The notes below the pieces were generated by a model. It had not been told where the DNA came from and made no database searches. It saw only the letters and a program-made list of their open reading frames with translations. Source: Flavobacteriales bacterium (GTDB lineage Bacteria > Bacteroidota > Bacteroidia > Flavobacteriales > JASBRU01). From it: DNA of 64,000 bases. A program made the translations under genes and the position numbers. Where the stretch lies: positions 1 to 64,000 of the forward strand of contig JASBRU010000008.1 of NCBI GenBank assembly GCA_030149285.1, in the 5' to 3' direction. Shown here piece after piece: positions 27,388 through 35,800 of this stretch (positions are counted from its first letter, which is position 1; each line of letters starts with the position of its first letter).

Positions 27388-29397
27388 GTAGCTGTAAATG
27401 GCATCTTGGGCTCTTATATCAGGAGCATTATTTTGCACAAACTCATTTTTTTGTTCAGCATCAATAATCCTAGATTTGATATTGTCTTTTAGTTGCAAGT
27501 CTAGTATTTCACGTATCTCGGCGTACACACGATCATCATGTATAGGAAAAGCTACTTCTATACGTTTGCTTAGGTTTCTTTTCATCCAGTCTGCAGAGGC
27601 AGCATACATCAATTCATCACCCCCATGGTGAAAACAAAACACACGTGCATGCTCTAAGTATTTGTCTACTATACTGGTTACTTTTATATTCTCACTAAGA
27701 CCTTTAACCCCTGGTTTTAAACAGCAAATTCCTCTTATTATCAATCGTATTTTTACTCCGGCCCTACTGGCTTCATATAGCTTGGCAATCATCTTGCTGT
27801 CTTCTAAGCTATTCATCTTTAAAATCATAGATGCAGCTTTGCCAAGTAAAGCTTGATCTATTTCATAATTAATTAAAGAAACCAACCGTTTGCGTAAGTT
27901 AAAGGGTGCCACTAACAGATGTTTAAATTTAGGCTTATAGTTGGGACTCTTTAAAAATTTAAAAACATCTATAAGCTCTTTTGTAAGGCGGGTATCATGT
28001 GTAAACAAACCATGATCGCAGTATACAGTGGCAGTTTTCTCGTTAAAATTACCGGTTGCCATATAAGCGTATAAATGGGTTTTATCTCCTTCGGTTCTTT
28101 GCACAAGCAAAATTTTTGCATGAACTTTAAGATTAGGCATGCTATACAGTACGGTTGCTCCGGCTTCTTCTAGTTCTTTGGCCCAATATAGGTTTGACTC
28201 TTCGTCAAATCTGGCTTTTATTTCTACAAATACAACTACCTCTTTACCGTTTCTTGCAGCTTTACTCAAAGCTTGCGCTACTTTAGAGTCTTTAGCAACT
28301 CTATAAAGAGATATTTGTATGCGTTTTACATCTTCGTCTTTGGCTGCTTCTTCTAAAAAATTAATTACATACTTATAATTGTCATACACATAGTTTAGCA
28401 ATACATCTTTTTGTTTAATAACATCAAAGTAGCTTTTGCCCTTTTCAAAAATTGGTTTTTTTAGGGTTTGTAATGCGGGGTATTGTAACTCTGATTTCCC
28501 GAAGCTTGGAAAACTAAAAAAATCGCTAAAATTATGGTAAGAACCTCCCATAATTAACTCTGATATTGGTATTTGTAACAAACCCATCAGCTGATTGCAA
28601 AAGTCTTGTGGAGCATCACTATCAATTAATACTCTTGTAGGAATACCGGTTTGGCGCTTGGTTAAATTATTGCGTATTTTTTCTATTAAGTTACCGGAGA
28701 ACTCATCGCCTATATATAGTTCTGCATCTCTGGTTATTTTTACAGAATAGCAATTGGTAACACTATTGTTGGGAAATATTTTTTCTAGGTTAGCTCTTAG
28801 TAAATCATCTAAAAACAATAGATAGTTTTTATCGTCCTCTGAGGGTAACTCTATAAACCGATTTGTTTTATCCGAAGGAATATTAAGGATAGCATATTGC
28901 GTATTTTCAAAACTGACAGCTAAATACAAAGCATTGTTTTGTAAAAAAACAGGCTCATCTTCGGGGTCTAAATAAAGGGTTTGTATATGTTGCTCTACCT
29001 CTTTTTTGTAATACTCGGCAACAAAATTAAGTTGCTCGGTATTTAGCTGGGTATGGTTGAGAATGTATATGTCCTCTTTTTGAAGTGCAGGTATAATACT
29101 TTCTCTGTAAATAGTGCCAAACTCTTCTTGCTGTATGCTTACAATGCTTCTTATTTCATCAAAAAGAGCATGAGGGTCAAAGGCAAGCTTTTTTCTGATG
29201 GAGGGTTTTACATCAAATAAATTACGCAATGCGGCTATGCGAACTCTAAAAAATTCATCGAGGTTTGAAGAGTAGATTGCTAAAAACTTGATGCGCTCTA
29301 ATAGAGGGGTCTCGGTATTTTTTGCCTCTTGCAGTACTCTGTAATTAAATGACAGCCAACTAATATCTCTATGAACAGAAGGGGTGTTTGAGCTCAT
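27358..29397 (-). CDS. ppk1: Polyphosphate kinase 1
   Basis: Reversibly polymerises ATP gamma-phosphate into inorganic polyphosphate. The 679-residue protein shows the N-terminal domain opening R-D-I-S-W-L-S-F-N-Y-R-V-L-Q-E-A, the head domain, and the catalytic C-domains. The phosphorylated histidine lies in L-K-V-H-A-K-I-L-L-V, followed by M-A-T-G-N-F-N-E-K-T-A. The second histidine lies in Y-L-E-H-A-R-V-F-C-F. Length is near the family norm. Its ATG shares one base with the stop of the HD-PycTM gene upstream (TAATG), so the two are translationally coupled. Its 3' end overlaps the convergent phosphoesterase/barrel gene by 30 bases, with no room for a terminator. Confidence 0.95.
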   Translation of the reverse strand: MSSNTPSVHRDISWLSFNYRVLQEAKNTETPLLERIKFLAIYSSNLDEFFRVRIAALRNLFDVKPSIRKKLAFDPHALFDEIRSIVSIQQEEFGTIYRESIIPALQKEDIYILNHTQLNTEQLNFVAEYYKKEVEQHIQTLYLDPEDEPVFLQNNALYLAVSFENTQYAILNIPSDKTNRFIELPSEDDKNYLLFLDDLLRANLEKIFPNNSVTNCYSVKITRDAELYIGDEFSGNLIEKIRNNLTKRQTGIPTRVLIDSDAPQDFCNQLMGLLQIPISELIMGGSYHNFSDFFSFPSFGKSELQYPALQTLKKPIFEKGKSYFDVIKQKDVLLNYVYDNYKYVINFLEEAAKDEDVKRIQISLYRVAKDSKVAQALSKAARNGKEVVVFVEIKARFDEESNLYWAKELEEAGATVLYSMPNLKVHAKILLVQRTEGDKTHLYAYMATGNFNEKTATVYCDHGLFTHDTRLTKELIDVFKFLKSPNYKPKFKHLLVAPFNLRKRLVSLINYEIDQALLGKAASMILKMNSLEDSKMIAKLYEASRAGVKIRLIIRGICCLKPGVKGLSENIKVTSIVDKYLEHARVFCFHHGGDELMYAASADWMKRNLSKRIEVAFPIHDDRVYAEIREILDLQLKDNIKSRIIDAEQKNEFVQNNAPDIRAQDAIYSYLEEKANSYA

Positions 29398-30635
29398 TAA
29401 AAAAGTAATTGAGATATTTCCTCTTGGTGCTTGTGATATGAAATGGCAAAGGCAATTAAAGAAAGTATAAGACCAAACATAAACACGCTATAGGTAATGC
29501 TGAGGTATTTATACTTTTTACCCAAAACCTGCCCTAAAAAGTAAAAGTCTCTGGTGAGTGAACCGTATAAGTAATCTTTATCGTTCATCATTTTCTCAAA
29601 GCCTTCTTCAAAGTCATCCACATTCATATTATAAAAGTTACCAAAAAATAGCAGGTTAGCCTTTTTGGTTTCAATATCATCATGCGTAAAACGCCCTTGT
29701 GTAATTTTTGGTCGGGTAGAGAGGGTTGCAAAAATGATAGTTGCTATACATACCAATATGAGTATAATGGTAGGGTACATTAGGTAAGGATTTTTATCAA
29801 ACTTTGGTAATAATGCCGATACCGTTATAGAGATAATAATGGCATTAATACTGAGCATAATGTTTGCCTTATTATCGGCAATAGCACTAAGGTTGATGTG
29901 GTTTCGGTGTGTGATCCGAAACATAGTTTCAATCCCTTTTTCGGGTCTGTTGTACCTGTCTTCTTTTTGTCTTAGTTGTTCTTTTTTTAGCTTTTTGGCA
30001 ATTTTTTTATCCGCCTTCTTTTTTTCTTTTTCTTTTTCCTCACGCAATTGAGAATTTAACCTTGCCAGGTTTTTCATCTTTTGCGGATAATACTTGCCTT
30101 GCGCATAAGGCGTAAAATAGATGTGCATAGAAATAAAATCTATATTCATTTCTAAGCGCTCTATTACAGATATTTTTTTAAAGCCTACATTTTCCCATTC
30201 GGTATGCAGTACTTCACTTTTCTCAGGATAAATTTCTTGTCCCAAATGAAACAAATCAGCATCGCAAAGCACTTTGCCTAATAAGTCTTTGGGTTCTTGA
30301 GGCATTTGAGTAGCACCAATAGTGTCCTCAACTTGTTTAATTTTTTCTTCCGGAAAATCTTTCTTCTCTAAGTATGCTCGGGCTATTTTTTTACTCTCTT
30401 CTTCGTGGTTCTCGTAAGAGCGGGTAAACCCGGTATCATGAAACCAAGCAGCAATACGAACAATTTCCAGGTCTTCTTTACTAAGCCCCATACCTGTACC
30501 AATTTCTATAGCTGCTAATACAGTTTCGTAGGTATGATTGAAATTGTGATAAATGTAATTACGTGGCAACTCATCTCTGAGAAGTTTAAAAACATAATCT
30601 CTAATTTCTAATAAAAAAGGAGTTGCATCTTTCAT
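29397..30635 (-). CDS. HD-domain hydrolase fused to a Pycsar-type transmembrane effector domain (PycTM)
   Basis: A 412-residue fusion. The N-terminal HD phosphohydrolase domain (about 10-180) keeps the metal ligands: His34 (H-N-F-N-H-T), His66-Asp67 (W-F-H-D-T-G-F) and Asp125 (L-C-D-A-D-L). A Lys/Glu-rich helix (195-225) follows, then a domain of about 175 residues with R-N-H-I-N-L-S-A-I-A-D-N-K-A-N-I-M-L-S-I-N-A, two hydrophobic helices (about 258-277 and 287-306), the F-F-G-N-F-Y-N-M motif (330-337) and a third helix (381-400). This matches the PycTM effector family of Pycsar antiphage systems, where cyclic pyrimidines trigger membrane damage. Here it heads a two-gene unit with ppk1 (1-base overlap). 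The HD domain may cleave a nucleotide signal; which one is unknown. Family call is fairly sure, function is not. Confidence 0.8.
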   Translation of the reverse strand: MKDATPFLLEIRDYVFKLLRDELPRNYIYHNFNHTYETVLAAIEIGTGMGLSKEDLEIVRIAAWFHDTGFTRSYENHEEESKKIARAYLEKKDFPEEKIKQVEDTIGATQMPQEPKDLLGKVLCDADLFHLGQEIYPEKSEVLHTEWENVGFKKISVIERLEMNIDFISMHIYFTPYAQGKYYPQKMKNLARLNSQLREEKEKEKKKADKKIAKKLKKEQLRQKEDRYNRPEKGIETMFRITHRNHINLSAIADNKANIMLSINAIIISITVSALLPKFDKNPYLMYPTIILILVCIATIIFATLSTRPKITQGRFTHDDIETKKANLLFFGNFYNMNVDDFEEGFEKMMNDKDYLYGSLTRDFYFLGQVLGKKYKYLSITYSVFMFGLILSLIAFAISYHKHQEEISQLLF

Positions 30636-30672
30636 TATCCGTCGTTCAGTTTAACAACAAGTTACGAATTTA

Positions 30673-31710
30673 CTACTTATAATATTTTTTAGGTGGAACT
30701 AAAAATAATTTTACGTTAAGATAAGGATTAAACTCTACATTGGAGTGTATTACCTCATTGTTCATCAGTAAGTTAGAGTTTGATTCGGATACATTAAAGG
30801 ATACATTTTTACTCATACCTAACTCTGCACCCATCCACACAAAATCATAAATTTCTCGTTCGTACCTTAAGTAAGCTTTTATCTCAGACTTTCTGAATAA
30901 AAACCGATCTAGTTGTTTGCTAGTTGCATTTTCTAAGTTTACTGTATAACTGGCACCATCTACTTGCATACCTGCATACCAGTAATTTGTTTGTGCTAGG
31001 TTTTGGTATCTAAACTTAAACCAGCCCGGCAAAAGCATTTCAACACCCCAGTTATCATTAAAGTTTTTATCAAAGGCAAACACGGGGTATATAAGTGGTC
31101 TACCTAAATTATAGCTATAAGAAAGTCCCCAACCATAACTATGGTCTTTACTTACCTTAGTGCTATAAATACCGGTAACAGATATTCGTCCATAATCCTT
31201 TAGTTTTATCTCCGATTCGCTATCATAGTCTCCACTTAAATCAAAAGAGGCTCTTACATTTAGGTAATGGTTGCCTTTGTAGGGTTTAAATACATAAAAG
31301 GTGCCCCCAATTCTAGTAAGGTGTTTGTCTTGCAGGCTTGTATATAAGGGGTAATCAATGTTTTCTGGTTTGCTAAAATTAAACTCTTCGCTAAAGTAGT
31401 TAAAGCCAACAGCTACTTTTATATGCTCTTTTAAGTACAGGGGAGCTTTTAGTTTAAAAGTAAATCTACGGTTGGTGTTTATTGTGGCACTTTGATTACC
31501 AAAATTTGGGTTGTCAGACTCAGACCTAATTCTTTGGTTAAAATGGGTTTCATAAGTCATTTCTATGCCTTTTGGGCGGGCTTGTCCGTATATTTTAGGG
31601 TCGCAAAATGTTTGTGCAGTATCTGCATCATTTTCGCTTTGAGCCAAAGCTATACTGTTACAGCACATAACAAGTGTATATACTGCTATTATTTTTTTTA
31701 ATATTTTCAC
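30673..31710 (-). CDS. Outer membrane beta-barrel protein (DUF6268-like)
   Basis: A 345-residue protein starting at GTG 31710. It has a signal peptide (M-K-I-L-K-K-I-I-A-V-Y...A-L-A-Q) and then a series of alternating amphipathic strands rich in Tyr/Phe/Trp and Asn/Lys turns, ending L-F-L-V-P-P-K-K-Y-Y-K. The pattern fits an outer-membrane barrel of unknown function; the resemblance to DUF6268 is my impression and not certain. It lies 37 bases upstream of the HD-PycTM gene on the same strand and could lead that transcript. It is divergent from the nucleotidyl cyclase gene, with an inverted repeat in the shared intergenic region. Confidence 0.7.
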   Translation of the reverse strand: MKILKKIIAVYTLVMCCNSIALAQSENDADTAQTFCDPKIYGQARPKGIEMTYETHFNQRIRSESDNPNFGNQSATINTNRRFTFKLKAPLYLKEHIKVAVGFNYFSEEFNFSKPENIDYPLYTSLQDKHLTRIGGTFYVFKPYKGNHYLNVRASFDLSGDYDSESEIKLKDYGRISVTGIYSTKVSKDHSYGWGLSYSYNLGRPLIYPVFAFDKNFNDNWGVEMLLPGWFKFRYQNLAQTNYWYAGMQVDGASYTVNLENATSKQLDRFLFRKSEIKAYLRYEREIYDFVWMGAELGMSKNVSFNVSESNSNLLMNNEVIHSNVEFNPYLNVKLFLVPPKKYYK

Positions 31711-31721
31711 CCTATTCGCCT

Positions 31722-31760
31722 AACAATTTCTATAAATAATTGTTTTCTATCGTAAATTTG
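31722..31760. promoter_or_regulatory. Divergent control region: inverted repeat and cyclase -7 box
   Basis: Perfect inverted repeat AACAATT (31722-31728) / AATTGTT (31738-31744), 9-base spacer, followed by the -7 box TAAATTTG at 31753-31760 for the cyclase gene. The repeat sits where a regulator could control both divergent genes. Confidence 0.45.
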
Positions 31761-31788
31761 TTGCCCAGCATGAAATGATAAAAAGGAG

Positions 31789-33762
31789 ATGGAAGTAAAT
31801 CGCGTACTAGCTGCAATTATGTTTACCGATATGGTCGGTTATACCGCTCTCATGCAAGAAAACGAAGAGCTGGCGAAAAAATTGCGCGATATACATCGTG
31901 AAGTTTTACAGCGAAAAATAAGAGAGCATAAGGGTAAAACCTTACAATACTATGGCGATGGTACTCTGAGTATTTTTGATAGCTCTATAGAGGCTATTAG
32001 CTGTGCTATAGAAATACAAGAAGAGTTTTTAAAAGACCCAAAAGTTCCCCTAAGAGTAGGTATACATACCGGAGACGTGGTATATGATGATGAGGGGATA
32101 TACGGGCATGGAGTAAACCTAGCCTCTCGTATAGAATCTATGGGGGTAAGTGGCACGGTACTGATCTCTGAAAAAGTACATGATGATATTAAAAACCACC
32201 CTGAATTTAAGGTAAAGTCTTTAGGCGAATATGAGCTAAAGAATGTAGAAGAGCCTGTGGAGATTTATGCAGTATCTGATGGAAAAATAAAGCTACCCAA
32301 TGTAAAAGAGATTAAAAGCCAAAAAGGCTCTCTTAAAAAACGAAGTGTTGCAGTATTGCCATTTGTGAACATGAGTAGTGATATTGACAACGAATACTTT
32401 AGCGATGGTATTACCGAAGAAATATTAAATGCATTGGCTAAAATGGATGACCTAATGGTTACCTCTCGTACTTCTTCATTTGCATTTAAGGGTAAGAATA
32501 TTGACATCAGAAAAATTGGAGAAGAGTTAAATGTAGAGTCGGTATTAGAGGGAAGCGTAAGGAAAAGTGGTAATAAGGTGCGTATTACTGCCCAGCTGAT
32601 AAAAACCTCTGATGGATACCATATTTTCTCGCAGAGTTACGATAGAGATTTGGACGATATTTTTCAGGTACAAGATGAGATATCTGCAAAAATTGCAAGA
32701 GAGTTAAGAGAAAACCTAATACCCAATGAACAAACTACAGCAGCTACTGCTTCATCTATAGGGGTAAATAATATTGAGGCGTATAATTTATACTTAAAGG
32801 GCTGGTATCATTATAACAAATGGACTCCGGAAAACCTGAAGCTGGCAATAACTTACTTTAATGATGCCATAAAAATAGAACCGGATTATGCGCTGCCATA
32901 TACAGGATTGTCTGCTGCGTATTCCTTTTTAGGTTCAATAGGTCATATGCCCATAAAAGAGGCTTCGGAAAAAGCACATGAAGCCGCAGAAAAATCATTA
33001 AAACTAAACCCAAACTTAATGCGTGCGCAGCTAGCAATGGCTGAAGTGAAATTGTATTTCGATTGGGATTTTGAATCTGCAGAGTACCATTTTCTAAAAG
33101 CCAAAGAATTAAACTCTGGTAAGGCAGAGTTTCATCATCAGTATGCAAACTTTATGCTTATTACCGGGCAGTACGAAAAAGCATTGTACCATGCTGAAAT
33201 TGCAGTGCAGTTAGATCCCCTTTCGTTAGTTGTACGCAATGCTTATGCAGGTTTGTTAAACCTTATGGGTGAGCCTAAAAAGGCCTTAATACAGTTTGAT
33301 AAAATATTAGACCAAGATGCAAGTTTTAGGAGTGCTGTAGCAGGTAAGGCTTTTGTGTATGTGGCTCAACAAGATTACAAGTTGGCAATTAAATACTCTA
33401 AAGAATATCAAAAGCTTACCAACTCTCCGTTAAAAGGGCTTACGGGATTGGCATTTATTTATGCAAAACTTGGAGAAACTGCTAAGGCCGAAGAGTATTT
33501 ACATAAAACATACCAGCGCCAAGAGCAAGAGCCGGATGTAGATATGACTATAGACTTAGTAATAATATATGCCGGTTTGGGTGAGTTTGATAAAGTTTTT
33601 GAGCTATTAGATAAAGCATATGATAAAAAACTGATAGGCTTGCTATACATGTTTCATAACCCATTATGGCATGACGCATCTGAAGACCCAAGGTATCATG
33701 CTTTTTTAAAGAAAATAGGCTTATCTAAGTATATAAACAGAGAGCAAAAGAATGTAGTTTAA
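31789..33762 (+). CDS. Class III nucleotidyl cyclase with TolB/FlgO-like and TPR domains
   Basis: A soluble 657-residue protein. The N-terminal class III cyclase domain (1-170) has metal aspartates Asp14 (M-F-T-D-M-V-G-Y-T) and Asp57 (Y-Y-G-D-G), and the transition-state Asn110/Arg114 pair (G-V-N-L-A-S-R-I-E). The positions that choose adenine in adenylate cyclases (Lys, Asp) read Gln53 and Ile/Tyr104-105, so the product base cannot be assumed. A FlgO/TolB-like segment follows (about 184-305, R-S-V-A-V-L-P-F-V-N-M-S), then tetratricopeptide repeats to the end. Such cyclase-TPR proteins are common in Bacteroidota and usually annotated adenylate/guanylate cyclase. It is convergent with a LytTR regulator (4-base overlap). 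AAAAGGAG directly abuts the ATG, too close for normal Shine-Dalgarno use. Confidence 0.88.
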   Translation: MEVNRVLAAIMFTDMVGYTALMQENEELAKKLRDIHREVLQRKIREHKGKTLQYYGDGTLSIFDSSIEAISCAIEIQEEFLKDPKVPLRVGIHTGDVVYDDEGIYGHGVNLASRIESMGVSGTVLISEKVHDDIKNHPEFKVKSLGEYELKNVEEPVEIYAVSDGKIKLPNVKEIKSQKGSLKKRSVAVLPFVNMSSDIDNEYFSDGITEEILNALAKMDDLMVTSRTSSFAFKGKNIDIRKIGEELNVESVLEGSVRKSGNKVRITAQLIKTSDGYHIFSQSYDRDLDDIFQVQDEISAKIARELRENLIPNEQTTAATASSIGVNNIEAYNLYLKGWYHYNKWTPENLKLAITYFNDAIKIEPDYALPYTGLSAAYSFLGSIGHMPIKEASEKAHEAAEKSLKLNPNLMRAQLAMAEVKLYFDWDFESAEYHFLKAKELNSGKAEFHHQYANFMLITGQYEKALYHAEIAVQLDPLSLVVRNAYAGLLNLMGEPKKALIQFDKILDQDASFRSAVAGKAFVYVAQQDYKLAIKYSKEYQKLTNSPLKGLTGLAFIYAKLGETAKAEEYLHKTYQRQEQEPDVDMTIDLVIIYAGLGEFDKVFELLDKAYDKKLIGLLYMFHNPLWHDASEDPRYHAFLKKIGLSKYINREQKNVV

Positions 33763-34442
33763 TTGCCTAAGCGTCTTACTACTGCCTCTTTATAAGTGCG
33801 GCTTACCGGAATTTCTCCCTTGTCAAAAATCAATGCATTGTTTGCCATTTTTTTTACTTTGCTCATATTGGCAATGTATGATTTGTGAACGCGCATAAAC
33901 ATTGTTTCGGGCAATTTCTCCTGAAAAGATTTCATGGTAGAAAGCACAATGTGTTTTTCATTATCAGTATGCAGTCTTATGTAGTCTCCTAGGGCTTCTA
34001 CCCAGTTTAAATCATGTAAATAAACCTTGGTAAGCACATTATTTACTTTCACAAAAACATGTGCCTCTTCGGGTTTTTTATTTACAATGTTGTTGTGAAT
34101 GTCTAAAGCCTTTTTTGTGGCTTTTAAAAACACTTTTCTATCTACGGGTTTTATAATGTAACCGGTAACATCGTACTTAAAACCTGCAAAGGCATAATCT
34201 TCTTTGGCAGAAACCAATATTACTTGTGGGATATTGCGGAAGTTGCGTAAAAAGTCTATACCCGTCATTTCGGGCATCTCTACATCTAAAAAAATAAGAT
34301 CTACTTGCTTTTTTTCTATACCCATGCGTGCCTCAATTGCATTGGAGTATGCCCCAACTAGGGTTAAATAGTCGGTAGAATCTATGCAAAACTCTAAGGC
34401 TTTGCGAGACATAATGTCGTCATCTACAATAACGCAATTCAT
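33759..34442 (-). CDS. LytTR-family response regulator
   Basis: A 227-residue two-domain regulator. The N-terminal receiver domain carries the acidic pocket (I-V-D-D-D), phospho-acceptor Asp53 (F-L-D-V-E-M-P-E-M-T-G) and the conserved S-A-K and I-K-P-V residues. The C-terminal LytTR DNA-binding domain (about 125-225) contains V-K-V-N-N-V-L-T-K-V, D-L-N-W-V-E-A-L-G-D-Y-I-R-L-H-T and F-M-R-V-H-K-S-Y-I-A-N. No partner LytS/YpdA-type histidine kinase is adjacent, so it is an orphan here. It is convergent with the cyclase gene, with a 4-base overlap of the stops. Confidence 0.92.
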   Translation of the reverse strand: MNCVIVDDDIMSRKALEFCIDSTDYLTLVGAYSNAIEARMGIEKKQVDLIFLDVEMPEMTGIDFLRNFRNIPQVILVSAKEDYAFAGFKYDVTGYIIKPVDRKVFLKATKKALDIHNNIVNKKPEEAHVFVKVNNVLTKVYLHDLNWVEALGDYIRLHTDNEKHIVLSTMKSFQEKLPETMFMRVHKSYIANMSKVKKMANNALIFDKGEIPVSRTYKEAVVRRLGN

Positions 34443-34534
34443 AACACATAAGGTTTTTTAGATAGTGTAATTAATATTCAGCGCACCTCTAATATACAAT
34501 AAAGCAATGAACAGACTAAAATGTTTAAAAAAAG

Positions 34535-34563
34535 AAACCCTTGCCAGTATTTGGCAAGGGTTT
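34535..34563 (-). terminator. Rho-independent terminator of the T9SS type A gene
   Basis: Perfect 12-bp stem AAACCCTTGCCA (34535-34546) / TGGCAAGGGTTT (34552-34563), 5-base loop, with a T-rich run next on the minus strand. Confidence 0.85.
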
Positions 34564-34599
34564 CTATCAAATAATACTTAATTATTTGAAGCTTGTGTT

Positions 34600-35523
34600 T
34601 TAGTTTTTTACCAGTTTATTATTGTAAACGGTAGCACCTTCTTTATTTTTAATGCTAATTAAATAGACGCCTAACGGAGCAGAAGAAATATCAATTGTAT
34701 TAACGCTAATAGATTGTACAGCTGAAGTGTAAATTAATTGCCCAATTTGGTTGTGTATTTCAACAATAGATCCGGCTTGTAAATTTGCACTTTTAAGATT
34801 GAAAATACCGTTTGTTGGGTTTGGGTATAAAGCAATGTCTATTGCATTATTTTCTTCAAGGCCGATACTGCTTTTAGAGAAAGTCATAGTGCCGGACGGG
34901 CTATAAACATCGTCTTGCCATGCAGTGCTTAAGCCTGTTGCTGCAGCAATAGCAACAGTAACTGAGTTGCCACCCATTTCTGCATCTGTAATTAAATCTG
35001 TGCGAGGCATACCTAGTATAATGGAGTGTACACTTGCACCAGACACAAAAGTGATGTCTAAGTTGTTGTTATGCAAGTTTGTATAGTTACCTATACCAAT
35101 ACCCGAAGCATTTGCAATACCTATTGTACCCGAGTAGCTTGAAGGGGCTGTACCTGTAACCCAGGCAGTAACCAATTTTTGGTAAGCTGCCATATTTGAA
35201 GTCCCCCAAAAGTTAAATGTAGTTCCGCCACCTGGGATATTAATCATTACGTTTACCCCAAAGTTAGAGGATGGGTTTGAAGTAGCATAAATATCTACTT
35301 TAAACCATAGAGAGTCTGCCGCAGCATCATAATAGTAAAAGAGTTCTTTACCATCAGTCCCTCCGGATGCTACGTCTCCTTGCGCATCTGTGTTTACGCT
35401 TGTCCAAGATACTTGTGCAAAACAGCTGTATGCAGACATTAATAGCATTGTGGTAATCATCATAGCAATGCCGGTAGCACTACTAATAGTCGCTTTTTTA
35501 AAACCAAATAATTGTGTTTTCAT
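34600..35523 (-). CDS. Secreted protein with T9SS type A sorting domain
   Basis: A 307-residue protein. The N-terminus has a long signal region with its hydrophobic core at about 16-35 (T-G-I-A-M-M-I-T-T-M-L-L-M-S), probably cleaved after C-F-A. A middle domain of about 190 residues of unknown fold is rich in Gly, Ser, Thr and Asn. The last 75 residues form a type A (Por) secretion sorting domain: A-L-Y-P-N-P-T-N-G-I-F-N-L, I-H-N-Q-I-G-Q-L-I-Y, G-V-Y-L-I-S-I-K and K-L-V-K-N. It should be exported by the type IX system and attached at the surface. The upstream region contains two adjacent inverted repeats (35590-35627). The gene is probably monocistronic, with its own terminator. Function unknown. 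Confidence 0.85.
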   Translation of the reverse strand: MKTQLFGFKKATISSATGIAMMITTMLLMSAYSCFAQVSWTSVNTDAQGDVASGGTDGKELFYYYDAAADSLWFKVDIYATSNPSSNFGVNVMINIPGGGTTFNFWGTSNMAAYQKLVTAWVTGTAPSSYSGTIGIANASGIGIGNYTNLHNNNLDITFVSGASVHSIILGMPRTDLITDAEMGGNSVTVAIAAATGLSTAWQDDVYSPSGTMTFSKSSIGLEENNAIDIALYPNPTNGIFNLKSANLQAGSIVEIHNQIGQLIYTSAVQSISVNTIDISSAPLGVYLISIKNKEGATVYNNKLVKN

Positions 35524-35800
35524 GGTGTTTTTAGTTTTAGATTAAAAAAAGATTAGTAAAATGTTTAGTACAAGCTATTTATAATAAACAACTTAACGTA
35601 AGTTAAATTAGTTACAGACGTAACTAAATGAGTAAAAGTGATTTAATTAAAGTTTACGAAAAAGCACAACTATTTGATAAGCATAGTGTTATGTTGTTTA
35701 TGAATTGAGGTATGACTTTTGAGTGTATTTATACCAAATTGTTACCAAGCTGATATTTATAAACGGATTTCTGCTTAAATTTGCAATCTTGCTAAACAAC
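35524..35800. other. 277-base intergenic region with paired inverted repeats
   Basis: Divergent control region between the T9SS type A gene and the D15-like gene. It holds AACTTA-N3-TAAGTT (35590-35604) and TTAGTTAC-N4-GTAACTAA (35608-35627), both perfect, sharing ACGTAA half-elements 22 bases apart, plus the -7 box described separately. I see no gene or RNA in it. Confidence 0.5.
35776..35783 (+). promoter_or_regulatory. -7 box TAAATTTG for the D15-like gene
   Basis: Perfect TAnnTTTG, 17 bases before the ATG at 35801, supporting that start. Confidence 0.5.

Noticed and set aside
31781-31791. AAAAGGAG next to the cyclase ATG as a Shine-Dalgarno site
   Set aside because: It touches the ATG with no spacer, and Bacteroidota rarely rely on Shine-Dalgarno pairing.
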